Assembly (NCBI GenBank): GCA_963803245.1
Contig: CAWDLI010000002.1
Span: 1-64,000, forward strand
Source of the DNA: JACVRW01 sp963803245
GTDB taxonomy: Bacteria > Actinomycetota > Thermoleophilia > Solirubrobacterales > Thermoleophilaceae
Length of the DNA: 64,000 bases
Direction of reading: 5' to 3'
A program made the position numbers and the translations under genes. Positions 16,266-24,397 of the stretch are shown here, piece after piece (position 1 is the first letter of the stretch; each line of letters begins with the position of its first letter). The notes beneath the pieces are model-generated. The model ran no database searches. It was given only the letters and a program-made list of their open reading frames with translations, and was not told where the DNA came from.

Positions 16266-16904
16266 ATGGACGTGCGCATGTTCACCGTCGGGCCAGTGGC
16301 CGAGAACGCGTTCCTCATCCGGCGGGACGGGTCGGATCGCGCGCTGATGGTCGACCCGGGCGACGAGGCCGACAAGCTGCTGGCGGCGATCGACGCGCTC
16401 GGGGTTACGCTCGACGGGATCCTCCTCACTCACACCCACTTCGACCATGTGGGGGCGGTGGCGCCGGTGGCGAAGGCGACCGGGGCAGAGGTGTGGGTGC
16501 CGAAGCTCGAGAGCTTCGTGCTGGCGGACATCAACAGCTACGTGCCCTGGCCGGACTTCGGCCCGTTCGAGTCCTACGAGGCGGAGCACGTGCTGGAGGG
16601 CGGCGAGCGGCTCGAGCTTGCGGGCTTCGAGATCGACGTGCTCTTCACTCCCGGGCACAGCCCCGGACACGTGACCTTCTCGATCCCGGACGAGGCGGCG
16701 GTCTTCTCCGGCGACGTGCTCTTCCAGGGCTCCGTGGGCCGCACCGACCTGCCAGGCGGCGACTGGGGAACGCTGCTCGAGTCGATCCGGCTCCTGGTGG
16801 ACTCGCTCCCGCCCGAGACGGCGGTCTTTCCGGGCCACATGGGCACCACGACCCTCGGCGCCGAGCGCACGTCCAACCCGTTCCTCGCCGAGCTGGCTCG
16901 ATAG
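16266..16904 (+). CDS. metallo-beta-lactamase-fold hydrolase (glyoxalase II-like)
   Basis: This 212-residue protein has the zinc-binding motif THTHFDHVGA near residue 62, FTPGHSPGHVTF near 135, and later metal ligands SGDVLF and FPGHMGTTTLGAE. Proteins of this length and order are hydroxyacylglutathione hydrolase-like thioesterases; actinobacterial substrates may involve other thiols. I choose ATG 16266 rather than GTG 16260 because a TAGGCT -10 box ends 7 nt upstream, the spacing of leaderless genes here. hisS follows 2 bp after its stop, so the two are probably cotranscribed, an arrangement I recall near hisS in other genomes too. Confidence 0.85.
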   Translation: MDVRMFTVGPVAENAFLIRRDGSDRALMVDPGDEADKLLAAIDALGVTLDGILLTHTHFDHVGAVAPVAKATGAEVWVPKLESFVLADINSYVPWPDFGPFESYEAEHVLEGGERLELAGFEIDVLFTPGHSPGHVTFSIPDEAAVFSGDVLFQGSVGRTDLPGGDWGTLLESIRLLVDSLPPETAVFPGHMGTTTLGAERTSNPFLAELAR

Positions 16905-16906
16905 GC

Positions 16907-18151
16907 ATGGCCGCGAAGCTCCAGGCCCCGCGGGGGACGTTCGACGTCCTGCCCGCGGACGGCAGGCGCCGCGCCGTGCTGGCGCGCACCACCGACGAGC
17001 TGCTCGGCCGAGCGGGCTACGAGCCGTTCGAGAGCCCGGTGTTCGAGGACACCGAGGTGTTCGCGCGCGGGGTGGGGGAGGCCACCGACATCGTGCGCAA
17101 GGAGATGTTCAGCTTCGAGGACAAGGCGGGCCGGTCGCTCACGCTCCGGCCCGAGGGCACCGCGGGGGTCTGCCGCGCGTACGTGGAGCACGGCATGCAC
17201 AAGCTGCCGCAGCCGGTGAAGCTTCGCTACTGGGGGCCGTTCTTCCGCCACGAGGCCCCGCAGGCGGGTCGCTATCGCCAGTTCACGCAGCTGGGCGCGG
17301 AGGCGCTCGGCTCCGACGACCCGTCGCTCGATGCGGAGATCGTGCTCCTGCTCGTGGAGCTGGTGGAGGCGGTCGGGGCGCGCGACCTCCGCGTGCGGCT
17401 GTCGAGCCTCGGCACGCCTGAGACGCGCGAGGCGTACCTCGAGGAGCTGGGCGCCTACCTGCGGGCGCACGAGTCCGAGCTCTCCGAGGACGTGCGCGAC
17501 CGGCTCGAGACCAACCCGCTGCGGGCATTCGACGCAGACCACGCGGGTACGCGCGCCGTGATGGACGGAGCGCCGCGACTGCTGGACCGGCTCGGGGCCG
17601 AGGACGCCGAGCACTTCGCGGCGGTGCGCGCCCTGCTGGACGACGCTGGGCTGGCATACGAGGTGGACACCACCCTGGTGCGCGGACTCGACTACTACAC
17701 GCGCACGGTCTTCGAGGTCGAATCGGGCGCGCTCGGAGCCCAGAACGCGCTCGGCGGCGGCGGGCGCTACGACCGGCTGGTGGAGCGGCTGGGCGGCCCG
17801 AGCACCCCCGGCGTGGGCTTCGCGGCCGGGGTGGAGCGCATCCTGCTCGCCGCGGAGGCCCCCGACGAGCCCGGCGCCGGCGGCGTGTTCGTAGCCGTGG
17901 CCGACCCGGACGCGGCACGCTCCGCCTTCGCGCTCGCGCGGCAGCTGCGGGAGCGCGGCATGCGGGTGCAGATCGAGCAGGCCGGGCGCTCCCTCAAGGG
18001 CCAGCTGAAGCAGGCCGACCGGATCGGCGCCCGGGCCACGGTGATCGTGGGCGGTGACATCGAGGTGAAGGACATGGGCACCGGCGAGCAGACCGCGGCG
18101 GCGGGGCCGGAGGAGGCGCTGGCGCTGGTGGAGAGCACACTCGAGTCGTGA
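16907..18151 (+). CDS. hisS: histidyl-tRNA synthetase
   Basis: The 414-residue class II synthetase charges tRNA-His. Motif 1 region KLQAPRGTFDVLP, the motif 2 region LRPEGTAGVCRAYVEHGM, the histidine-specific LVRGLDYYTRTVFEVESG and the motif 3 region GGGGRYDRLVERLGGPSTPG with GVGFAAGVERI are all present, with an anticodon-binding domain at the C-terminus (RGMRVQIEQAGRSLKGQLKQ). Length is normal. The start at ATG 16907 follows the hydrolase stop by 2 bp, and the end overlaps the aspS start (GTGA). The order hisS-aspS is common in bacteria. Confidence 0.97.
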   Translation: MAAKLQAPRGTFDVLPADGRRRAVLARTTDELLGRAGYEPFESPVFEDTEVFARGVGEATDIVRKEMFSFEDKAGRSLTLRPEGTAGVCRAYVEHGMHKLPQPVKLRYWGPFFRHEAPQAGRYRQFTQLGAEALGSDDPSLDAEIVLLLVELVEAVGARDLRVRLSSLGTPETREAYLEELGAYLRAHESELSEDVRDRLETNPLRAFDADHAGTRAVMDGAPRLLDRLGAEDAEHFAAVRALLDDAGLAYEVDTTLVRGLDYYTRTVFEVESGALGAQNALGGGGRYDRLVERLGGPSTPGVGFAAGVERILLAAEAPDEPGAGGVFVAVADPDAARSAFALARQLRERGMRVQIEQAGRSLKGQLKQADRIGARATVIVGGDIEVKDMGTGEQTAAAGPEEALALVESTLES

Positions 18152-19902
18152 CCGAGCTCCGTCCCAACTCCTACCGCACCGCCTGGGCCGGGGAGCTTCG
18201 CGCTCCGAGCGTGGGCGAGCGCGTCCGGGTGGCGGGCTGGGTGCACCGCCGGCGCGACCACGGCGGGCTGATCTTCATCGACCTTCGCGACAGCAGCGGC
18301 CTGCTCCAGCTTGTGTTCCGCCCCGAGGAGGCGCCCGAGGCGCACGCGGCCGCGGAGGCGCTCCGGTCCGAGGACGTGATCTCGGCCGAGGGCGAGCTCG
18401 TGGCGCGCGAGGAGGGCGCGGTCAACCCGGCGCTGCCCACGGGCGAGGTGGAGCTGGCCGTGGGCGCGGTCGACCTGCTTGCCGACGCCGAGACCCCGCC
18501 GTTCCAGATCGACGAGGACGAGCCGGTCGGCGAGGAGCTGCGCCTGCGCTACCGCTACCTCGACCTGCGCAAGGAGACCATGCGCCGCAACCTCGAGCTG
18601 CGGCACGACGTGGTGCGGACCATCCGCCAGCACCTGAACGAACGCGGCTTCCTCGACGTGGAGACGCCGATACTCACGCGCTCGACTCCCGAGGGCGCCC
18701 GCGACTTCCTGGTGCCGAGCCGGCTCAGCGCGGGCGACTGGTACGCGCTCCCGCAGTCGCCGCAGCTCTTCAAGCAGCTGCTCGTGATGGGCGGCACCGA
18801 GCGCTACTACCAGATAGCCCGCTGCTTCCGGGACGAGGACTTCCGCGCCGACCGCCAGCCCGAGTTCACGCAGCTCGACCTCGAGATGGGCTTCGTGGAG
18901 GAGGAGGACGTGCACCACCTCATCGACGGCCTGCTGCGGGAGGTGCTGGCCCTCGGCGGCATCGAGGTGCAGGTGCCGGTCGAGCGCGTGCACTACGACG
19001 AGCTGATGCTTCGCTACGGGTCGGACCGCCCCGACCGCCGGCTGGGAGTGGAGATCGAGGACCTCACCGACGTGTTCCGCGACTCGGGCTTCAAGGTCTT
19101 CTCCGGCGCCGTGGAGTCCGGCGGCGTGGTGCGTGCGATCAAGGCGGGCGGCGAGTGGCCGCGCAGCCGCTTCGACGCTCTCACCGAGCGCGCCCAGTCC
19201 CTCGGCGCCAAGGGCCTGGCCTGGGCGGTGGTCGAGCCGGACGGCTGGCGCTCGCCGATCGCGAAGTTCCTGTCAGAGGACGAGATCCGGCGGGCCACCG
19301 AGGCCCTCGGCGCCCGCGAGGGCGAGGCGATCCTGATCGTCGCCGACAGCGCGGCTGTGGCAGCGCGCGTGCTCGGGACGCTGCGGGTCGAGGTCGCGGA
19401 CGTCGAGCCCACCGGCCACGACCTGTTCTGGGTCACCGACTTCCCGATGTTCGACTGGAACGAGGGCGAGCAGCGCTGGGATGCGATGCACCACCCGTTC
19501 ACCTCTCCCAGCGGCGACCTCGACGCCGATCCGGGCACCTGGCGGAGCCGGGCCTACGACGTGGTGCTGGACGGCAACGAGATCGGCGGCGGCTCGATCC
19601 GGATCAACCGCCCCGACGTGCAGCAGCGCGTCTTCAGCGCGCTCGGCATCGACCCGGAGGAGGCCGCCGAGCGATTCGGCTTCCTCCTCGAGGCGCTTCG
19701 CTACGGCGCGCCGCCCCACGGCGGCATCGCGTTCGGGATCGACCGGATGGTCGCGATCCTGGCCGGGCGCGAGTCGATCCGGGACGTGATCGCCTTCCCC
19801 AAGGCGGCCAGCGGGGCGGACCCGCTCACCGGCGCGCCCGCGCCGGTGGACGAGCGCCAGCTTCGCGAGCTCGGGCTGCGGCTCGACGCTCCCGGTCGCT
19901 GA
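18148..19902 (+). CDS. aspS: aspartyl-tRNA synthetase
   Basis: The 584-residue bacterial-type AspRS starts with GTG overlapping the hisS stop. It has the OB-fold anticodon domain (VRVAGWVHRRRDHGGLIFID), motif 2 (ARCFRDEDFRADRQPEFTQL), the GAD insertion domain in the middle and motif 3 (GIAFGIDRMVAILAG) near the C-terminus. The sequence DFPMFDWNEGEQRWDAMHHP is typical of this type. Whether it is discriminating or also makes Asp-tRNA-Asn cannot be told from the window. No AsnRS or GatCAB gene is visible here. Confidence 0.97.
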   Translation: MTELRPNSYRTAWAGELRAPSVGERVRVAGWVHRRRDHGGLIFIDLRDSSGLLQLVFRPEEAPEAHAAAEALRSEDVISAEGELVAREEGAVNPALPTGEVELAVGAVDLLADAETPPFQIDEDEPVGEELRLRYRYLDLRKETMRRNLELRHDVVRTIRQHLNERGFLDVETPILTRSTPEGARDFLVPSRLSAGDWYALPQSPQLFKQLLVMGGTERYYQIARCFRDEDFRADRQPEFTQLDLEMGFVEEEDVHHLIDGLLREVLALGGIEVQVPVERVHYDELMLRYGSDRPDRRLGVEIEDLTDVFRDSGFKVFSGAVESGGVVRAIKAGGEWPRSRFDALTERAQSLGAKGLAWAVVEPDGWRSPIAKFLSEDEIRRATEALGAREGEAILIVADSAAVAARVLGTLRVEVADVEPTGHDLFWVTDFPMFDWNEGEQRWDAMHHPFTSPSGDLDADPGTWRSRAYDVVLDGNEIGGGSIRINRPDVQQRVFSALGIDPEEAAERFGFLLEALRYGAPPHGGIAFGIDRMVAILAGRESIRDVIAFPKAASGADPLTGAPAPVDERQLRELGLRLDAPGR

Positions 19903-19954
19903 CCTGCAGATCGCGTCCGACGGGCGGATCGCTGGTAGCGTTGATCACGGCTCG

Positions 19955-20110
19955 AGCCTGTTCGCCAGCCTGCCGTATACGTTGAGCCGAACACCACCGA
20001 GATGGGAGTCCGACTCGTGGTAGGACCGTGGTCCGCTGCGGAGGACACCCACGTTTGCTAGGACAGCAGGCCCAACTCTCGGATGGGGCAGCGGCAGGCT
20101 GGGGCCACCT
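19955..20110 (+). ncRNA. structured intergenic RNA, possibly 6S-like
   Basis: The 235-bp gap between aspS and the mnmA fusion can form a long closed structure. CCAGCCTGCCG (19965-19975) pairs perfectly with CGGCAGGCTGG (20092-20102). Inside are smaller hairpins such as GGAC-CGTG-GTCC, TGCT-AGGAC-AGCA and CCAC...GTGG. A TAGCGT box (19936-19941) could promote it. A long rod with inner hairpins next to aspS recalls 6S RNA, which sits near aspS in Bacillus as I remember, but I see no conserved 6S sequence. Other structured leader RNAs remain possible. Confidence 0.4.
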
Positions 20111-20137
20111 TTGTCTCCCGGCTGCCCGCCGTTCGCC

Positions 20138-21589
20138 ATGTGTCAGGCTTGCCGCGTGAGCCTCCAGGACCATCTCGACGCCCCGCGCGGCAGCGGGGCG
20201 CTGCCGGACTGGCGACACACCGGCGCCGCGGGCGGCGGCGCCTGCGGCGACCTCGTGCGAGTCGCGGTCCGCGTGGAGGGAGAGCGAGTGGTGGAGGCCG
20301 GCTTCGACGCGAGCGGCTGCTCCGCGGCGATGGCCGCCGGCAGCGCTGTCGTGGAGCTGGTCGAGGGAACGCCGTTCCTCGACGCCGCGCGGCTGACCGC
20401 TGCCGACGTGGACGCCGAGCTCGGTGGGCTGCTGCCCTCCGCCCGGCACGCCGCGGACCTCGCCGTGGACGCTCTGCACCGCGCGCTCGGCGCGGCCGCG
20501 CGCGATGGCACGCCGCGCCTGCGAGCGAACCCGCGGCGGACGCTGGTGGCGATGAGCGGCGGCGTGGACAGCGCCGCCGCGGCGCAGCTGGCGATCGACG
20601 CCGGCGACGACGTGCTGGCCGTGACGCTCGAGCTCTGGTCCGACCCGGCCACGGACGACGAGCGCAGCTGCTGCTCCCCGCGCGCGGTGCTCGGCGCGCG
20701 CGAGCTGGCCCATGGCATGGGCATCCCGCACGTGACACTTGACCTGCGCGAGCGCTTCCGCTCCACCGTGGTCGACGAGTTCCTGGACGGGTACGCCACC
20801 GGCCGCACGCCGAACCCCTGCGTGCGCTGCAACGGCGAGGTCCGCTTCGACGCGATGCTCGCCCTGGCGGACGCGCTCGGCGCGGCGCGGCTCGCCACCG
20901 GCCACTACGCGCGGATCGCGCGCGACGACCAGGGTCCGCTGCTCCGGGCGGGCGTCGACGCGCGCAAGGACCAGACCTACATGCTGGCCCGGCTCGAGCC
21001 GGCTCAGCTGGAGCGGCTCTCCTTCCCGCTCGGCGCCCTCACCAAGGACTCGGTGCGCGGCCTGGCGCGGGCGGCGGGCCTGTCCGTGGCCGACCGCCGC
21101 GAGAGCCAGGACCTGTGCTTCGCCGCCGGCCTCGGCACGAAGGCGTTCCTTCGCCGGCACGGGCCCGCCGGGCTGCGGCGCTCCGGGCCGATCGTGGATG
21201 CCGACGGGCACGAGCTCGGCCGCCACGACGGCCAGCACGGCTTCACCGTCGGCCAGCGCCGCGGCCTCGGCGTGGCGAGCGGCCGGCCGCTCTACGTGCT
21301 CGCCAAGGACGCGGGCACCGCCACCGTCACGGTCGGCCCGCGCGAGGCGCTCGCGGTCACGCAGGTGAGACTCGAGCGCCCGTTGCTGCATCGCGGCGTC
21401 GATGGGGTCGAGGCCGCCCGGCTGCGCTACGGGTCCGCCGAGATCCCCTGCCGCGCGGTCGAGACCGCGGACGGCGCGCTCGAGCTGGAGCTCTCGCGCC
21501 CCGCCGAAGCAGTGGCCCCCGGACAGCTGGCCTGCCTGCTCTCGGGGGACCGGGTCACCGGCTATGGGACGATCGCGGACTCACGGTGA
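20138..21589 (+). CDS. mnmA: IscU-like domain fused to tRNA 2-thiouridylase MnmA
   Basis: Residues 1-120 resemble an IscU/SufU scaffold: GACGDLVRVAVRV (first Cys plus Asp) and GFDASGCSAAMAAGSAVVEL (second Cys). The third ligand region reads SARHAADLAVDALHRAL, where IscU has HCSxLA, so that Cys is Ala. Residues from ~135 are MnmA, which thiolates U34 of tRNA: PP-loop VAMSGGVDSAAAA, catalytic NPCVRCNGEVRF, ATGHYARI, ESQDLCFAAG and FTVGQRRGLGVASG. The three MnmA cysteines (CxxC and QDLC) are intact. ATG 20138 and GTG 20156 are both possible starts. The stop overlaps the next gene (GTGA). The fusion may bring sulfur or an Fe-S cluster to the thiolase. Confidence 0.85.
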   Translation: MCQACRVSLQDHLDAPRGSGALPDWRHTGAAGGGACGDLVRVAVRVEGERVVEAGFDASGCSAAMAAGSAVVELVEGTPFLDAARLTAADVDAELGGLLPSARHAADLAVDALHRALGAAARDGTPRLRANPRRTLVAMSGGVDSAAAAQLAIDAGDDVLAVTLELWSDPATDDERSCCSPRAVLGARELAHGMGIPHVTLDLRERFRSTVVDEFLDGYATGRTPNPCVRCNGEVRFDAMLALADALGAARLATGHYARIARDDQGPLLRAGVDARKDQTYMLARLEPAQLERLSFPLGALTKDSVRGLARAAGLSVADRRESQDLCFAAGLGTKAFLRRHGPAGLRRSGPIVDADGHELGRHDGQHGFTVGQRRGLGVASGRPLYVLAKDAGTATVTVGPREALAVTQVRLERPLLHRGVDGVEAARLRYGSAEIPCRAVETADGALELELSRPAEAVAPGQLACLLSGDRVTGYGTIADSR

Positions 21590-21981
21590 CAATCGACAAG
21601 GAGCTGATCGACCTCGACGCGCCTCTCTCGGCCGATTTCCAGCCGGTGATCAGGCTGATCATCGGGGGCATCGCGGAGCGAGTGGACTTCGCGTTCGAGG
21701 AGATCGACGACCTGCAGCTGGCCGTCGAGCGGCTCCTGGCCGAGGCCGGCGCGCGCGACACCGTCCAGCTGAGGTTCGAGGTGGGGGAGGAGGCGATCCG
21801 GACGCGCGTCGGGCCGCTCGACGAGCGGGCGATCACCAGCGCGCTGCAGGACGGCGACGTCCGCCCGGGTCAGCTCACCCTCCGGCGCATCCTCAACACG
21901 GTCGTGGACTCGTTCGGCGTGGAGGAAGTGGACGGCGACGGCGTGATGGTGCGTCTCGAGAAGCGGAAGGCGTACGCATGA
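21586..21981 (+). CDS. degenerate RsbW-like (HATPase-fold) protein
   Basis: The 131-residue product starts with GTG overlapping the mnmA stop and ends overlapping the sigma factor start (ATGA). The N-terminal part (PLSADFQPVIRLIIGGIAER, VDFAFEEIDDLQLAVERLLA) has the helix pattern of RsbW/SpoIIAB anti-sigma kinases. The N-box Asn and the DxGxGF glycine motif that bind ATP are not visible (RVGPLDERAI lies where it would be expected). It probably cannot phosphorylate an antagonist. Position directly before a SigB/F-type gene suggests a partner or anti-sigma protein working without ATP. Confidence 0.6.
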   Translation: MTIDKELIDLDAPLSADFQPVIRLIIGGIAERVDFAFEEIDDLQLAVERLLAEAGARDTVQLRFEVGEEAIRTRVGPLDERAITSALQDGDVRPGQLTLRRILNTVVDSFGVEEVDGDGVMVRLEKRKAYA

Positions 21982-22742
21982 GCGCCGCCCCGCACCGCTC
22001 CTCCTCCCCGGAACGCGCGCGCCACGAGGACCGCGAGCTGCTCACCCGCTATCACGGCAAGGGCGACACCTCGGCCCGCGAGGAGCTGATCCAGCGCCAC
22101 CTGCCGCTGGTGCGATCGCTGGCCCGCCGCTACTCCGGACGCGGGGAATCGCTCGAGGACATCGAGCAGGTGGGCGCGATCGGGCTGATCAAGGCGATCG
22201 ACCGCTTCGACCTCTCGCGCGACGTGTCGCTCGCCACCTACGCCACCCCGAACGTGGTGGGTGAGATCAAGCGCCACTTCCGGGACAAGGGCTGGGCCAT
22301 CCGTGTGCCGCGTGCCCTCCAGGAGCTGAACGCCTCGATGTCGGGCGCGATCGAGCGGCTGACGGGGAAGCTGGCGCGCTCGCCGAGCATCGCGGAGATC
22401 GCCGAGGAGCTGAAGACCACTCCCGAGGAGGTGCTCGAGGCGATGGAAGTGGGCTCGGCGTATTCGACTGTCTCGCTCTCCACCGGACCCAGCGGCGAGG
22501 AGGAGCTCGACCCGCTCGAGACGATCGGAGAAGAGGACCAGGGCTACGAGCGCTCGGAGGACCGCGTGGCGCTCGAGCCGGCGCTCGATCGGCTGCCGGA
22601 CCGGGAGCGGGAGATCCTCCGGATGCGATTCGAGGAGGGGCTTCCACAGACCCAGATCGCGCAGGCGGTCGGCCTTTCGCAGATGCACGTCTCGCGGCTC
22701 ATCCGCAAGTCGCTGTCCGAGATGCGCGAGGAGCTCACCTGA
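21978..22742 (+). CDS. RNA polymerase sigma factor, SigB/SigF/SigG type
   Basis: The 254-residue group 3 sigma factor has region 2 (LVRSLARRYSGRGESLEDIE, QVGAIGLIKAIDRFDLSRDV, TYATPNVVGEIKRHFRDKGW), region 3 (ASMSGAIERLTGKLARSPSI) and region 4 with a helix-turn-helix (LPDREREILRMRFEEGLPQT, IAQAVGLSQMHVSRLIRKSL). This type controls general stress or development genes in actinobacteria. It is coupled to the RsbW-like gene by ATGA overlap. It is not a FliA/WhiG factor, so it does not explain the sigma-28 promoters of the pilus genes. The next gene overlaps its stop. Confidence 0.92.
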   Translation: MSAAPHRSSSPERARHEDRELLTRYHGKGDTSAREELIQRHLPLVRSLARRYSGRGESLEDIEQVGAIGLIKAIDRFDLSRDVSLATYATPNVVGEIKRHFRDKGWAIRVPRALQELNASMSGAIERLTGKLARSPSIAEIAEELKTTPEEVLEAMEVGSAYSTVSLSTGPSGEEELDPLETIGEEDQGYERSEDRVALEPALDRLPDREREILRMRFEEGLPQTQIAQAVGLSQMHVSRLIRKSLSEMREELT

Positions 22743-24262
22743 GGTCTGCGCTCCGGCGGACCGCTCGCACCGCGAGCCCGCTGCTGCTCGCCCTCGCCCT
22801 GGGCGGGTGCCTGGGAGACGATGAGCGCCAGGGGAACGCGCTCCAGGGCGGGACGGCGTCGATGGCGCTCGGCCGGGCGCCGGTCGTGCTCGACCCGGCG
22901 CTGCTCGGCCCGGGCGACGCCGAGCCGCTCTGGGCGGTCTACACCGCGCCGCTGACCTACCGGCGCTCCGAGGGGCGCGACGGCACCGACGTTGTGCCCG
23001 GCGTGGCGGAGCGCGTGCCGGAGGCCTCGGGCGACGGCCGTACCTACACGCTGCGGATACGGAATGGCCTCCACTTCACGAACGGCCGCCCGGTCCGCGC
23101 CGGTGACGTGGAGCATTCGATCCTCCGCGCCCGCGCGCTAGGTCCGGTGGGCAGGCGCCTGTTCGACGGCATCTCGAACACGTCCAGCGACAACGGCAAG
23201 CGGACGGTCCGGATCGTGCTGCGACGCCCGGACCCCTCGTTCCCCCATGCGCTGGCGGCGGTACAGGCCGGGGTGGTGCCCGCGAGCACCCCGATGAGGC
23301 CGATGCGAGCCCGCCCGCCGGCGGGGATCGGCCCGTATCGCATCGAGTCGCCGCGGTCCGGGGGCGGGTTCGTGCTCACTCGCAACCGCGACTTCAGCCT
23401 GCCGGGCGTGCCAGACGGCCGGCTCGACGAGATCGTGGTCAAGGCCGGCGGAACCCCCGCCGAGCAGACCGAGGCGGTGATCGGCGACACGCTCGACGTG
23501 ATGATCACCCCGCCGCCGGCCGACCGGCTGCCGGAGCTGAGGTCGGAGCTCCGGGAGCGCTACTCCGAGCATCCCGACCTCGACACGATGTACCTCGCGG
23601 TGCGCGGCCGGGGCGACGCGTTCGGAAAGCCCAAGCTGCGCGAGGCGCTCGCGCGGGCGCTCGACAAGCCCGAGGCGGCGCGCCGCCTCGGCGGCCTGGT
23701 CCGCACCACCTGCAACGTGCTGCCGCCCCTATTGCCCGGGTATGACGAGCCCGATTCGTGCCCCTGGGGGGACCCGACGGAGCACCCCGATCTCGTTCGC
23801 GCTCGCGAGCTGGTGGAGGAGGCGGGAGAGGTCGGGCGGCCGGTGGCCGTGTCGACGTCGCCGCAGGCGGCGCCCGTGGCCCGCATGTACACGTCGACGC
23901 TCCGGAAGATCGGGCTCTCCGCCACGCGGGAGCCGCGCCGTGGCGCGGACGTGATCCTCCTCACGGCGCGTGCTCCGGTGCCCGACTCGGCGCGCTTCCT
24001 GGTCCCGCTGGCCGATCGCGTGCCCCTGGTGGTGGATGCCGAGACCCTGCTCACGGCCGACGAGCTGGGCAGCACCAACGATCCGGACGAGCGCGCGAAG
24101 CTGGCCGAGAAGCTCGATGCCCAGCTGGTGGCGAGCGCCGTGATCGTCCCCTACGCGAACTCGCTGAGGACGCTCTTCCTGTCGGATCGGATCGACGCGG
24201 CGAACTGCGCGCGCTTCCATCCGGTCTACGGAGTGGACCTGACCGACCTCTGCTTGCGCTAA
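22739..24262 (+). CDS. ABC transporter solute-binding lipoprotein, family 5 (copy 2)
   Basis: I start this gene at CTG 22739, overlapping the sigma factor stop as CTGA. This frame gives LRSALRRTARTASPLLLALA and the lipobox ALGGC; the first ATG (22862) would remove the whole signal peptide. The body is an SBP_bac_5 protein: LWAVYTAPLTYRR, GRTYTLRIRNGLHFTNGRPV, GIGPYRIESPRSGGGFVLTR and the C-terminal FLSDRIDAANCARFHPVYGV. At 507 residues it is shorter and more divergent than copies 1 and 3. A non-standard CTG start coupled to the upstream gene would tie it to sigma factor translation. Ligand unknown. Confidence 0.82.
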   Translation: MRSALRRTARTASPLLLALALGGCLGDDERQGNALQGGTASMALGRAPVVLDPALLGPGDAEPLWAVYTAPLTYRRSEGRDGTDVVPGVAERVPEASGDGRTYTLRIRNGLHFTNGRPVRAGDVEHSILRARALGPVGRRLFDGISNTSSDNGKRTVRIVLRRPDPSFPHALAAVQAGVVPASTPMRPMRARPPAGIGPYRIESPRSGGGFVLTRNRDFSLPGVPDGRLDEIVVKAGGTPAEQTEAVIGDTLDVMITPPPADRLPELRSELRERYSEHPDLDTMYLAVRGRGDAFGKPKLREALARALDKPEAARRLGGLVRTTCNVLPPLLPGYDEPDSCPWGDPTEHPDLVRARELVEEAGEVGRPVAVSTSPQAAPVARMYTSTLRKIGLSATREPRRGADVILLTARAPVPDSARFLVPLADRVPLVVDAETLLTADELGSTNDPDERAKLAEKLDAQLVASAVIVPYANSLRTLFLSDRIDAANCARFHPVYGVDLTDLCLR

Positions 24263-24397
24263 AGGAAAGGGCCCGTTCCAGCCGAATTCCCACGTGTTAG
24301 GCCTTTGTTCAGATCCGGTGTACCCCAATAGGGGGGAGTAGATTGCCGGAGCGACGGGCAAGCTAGGACCGGATCACCGGACACTATGGAGGGTTAG

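Noticed and set aside
18661..18675. GCCGATAC inside aspS as a sigma-28 promoter
   Set aside because: It is within conserved coding sequence with no TAAA at the right distance and no gene start downstream.
22862..24262. ATG 22862 as start of binding protein copy 2
   Set aside because: It would remove the signal peptide and lipobox that are in frame upstream from CTG 22739.
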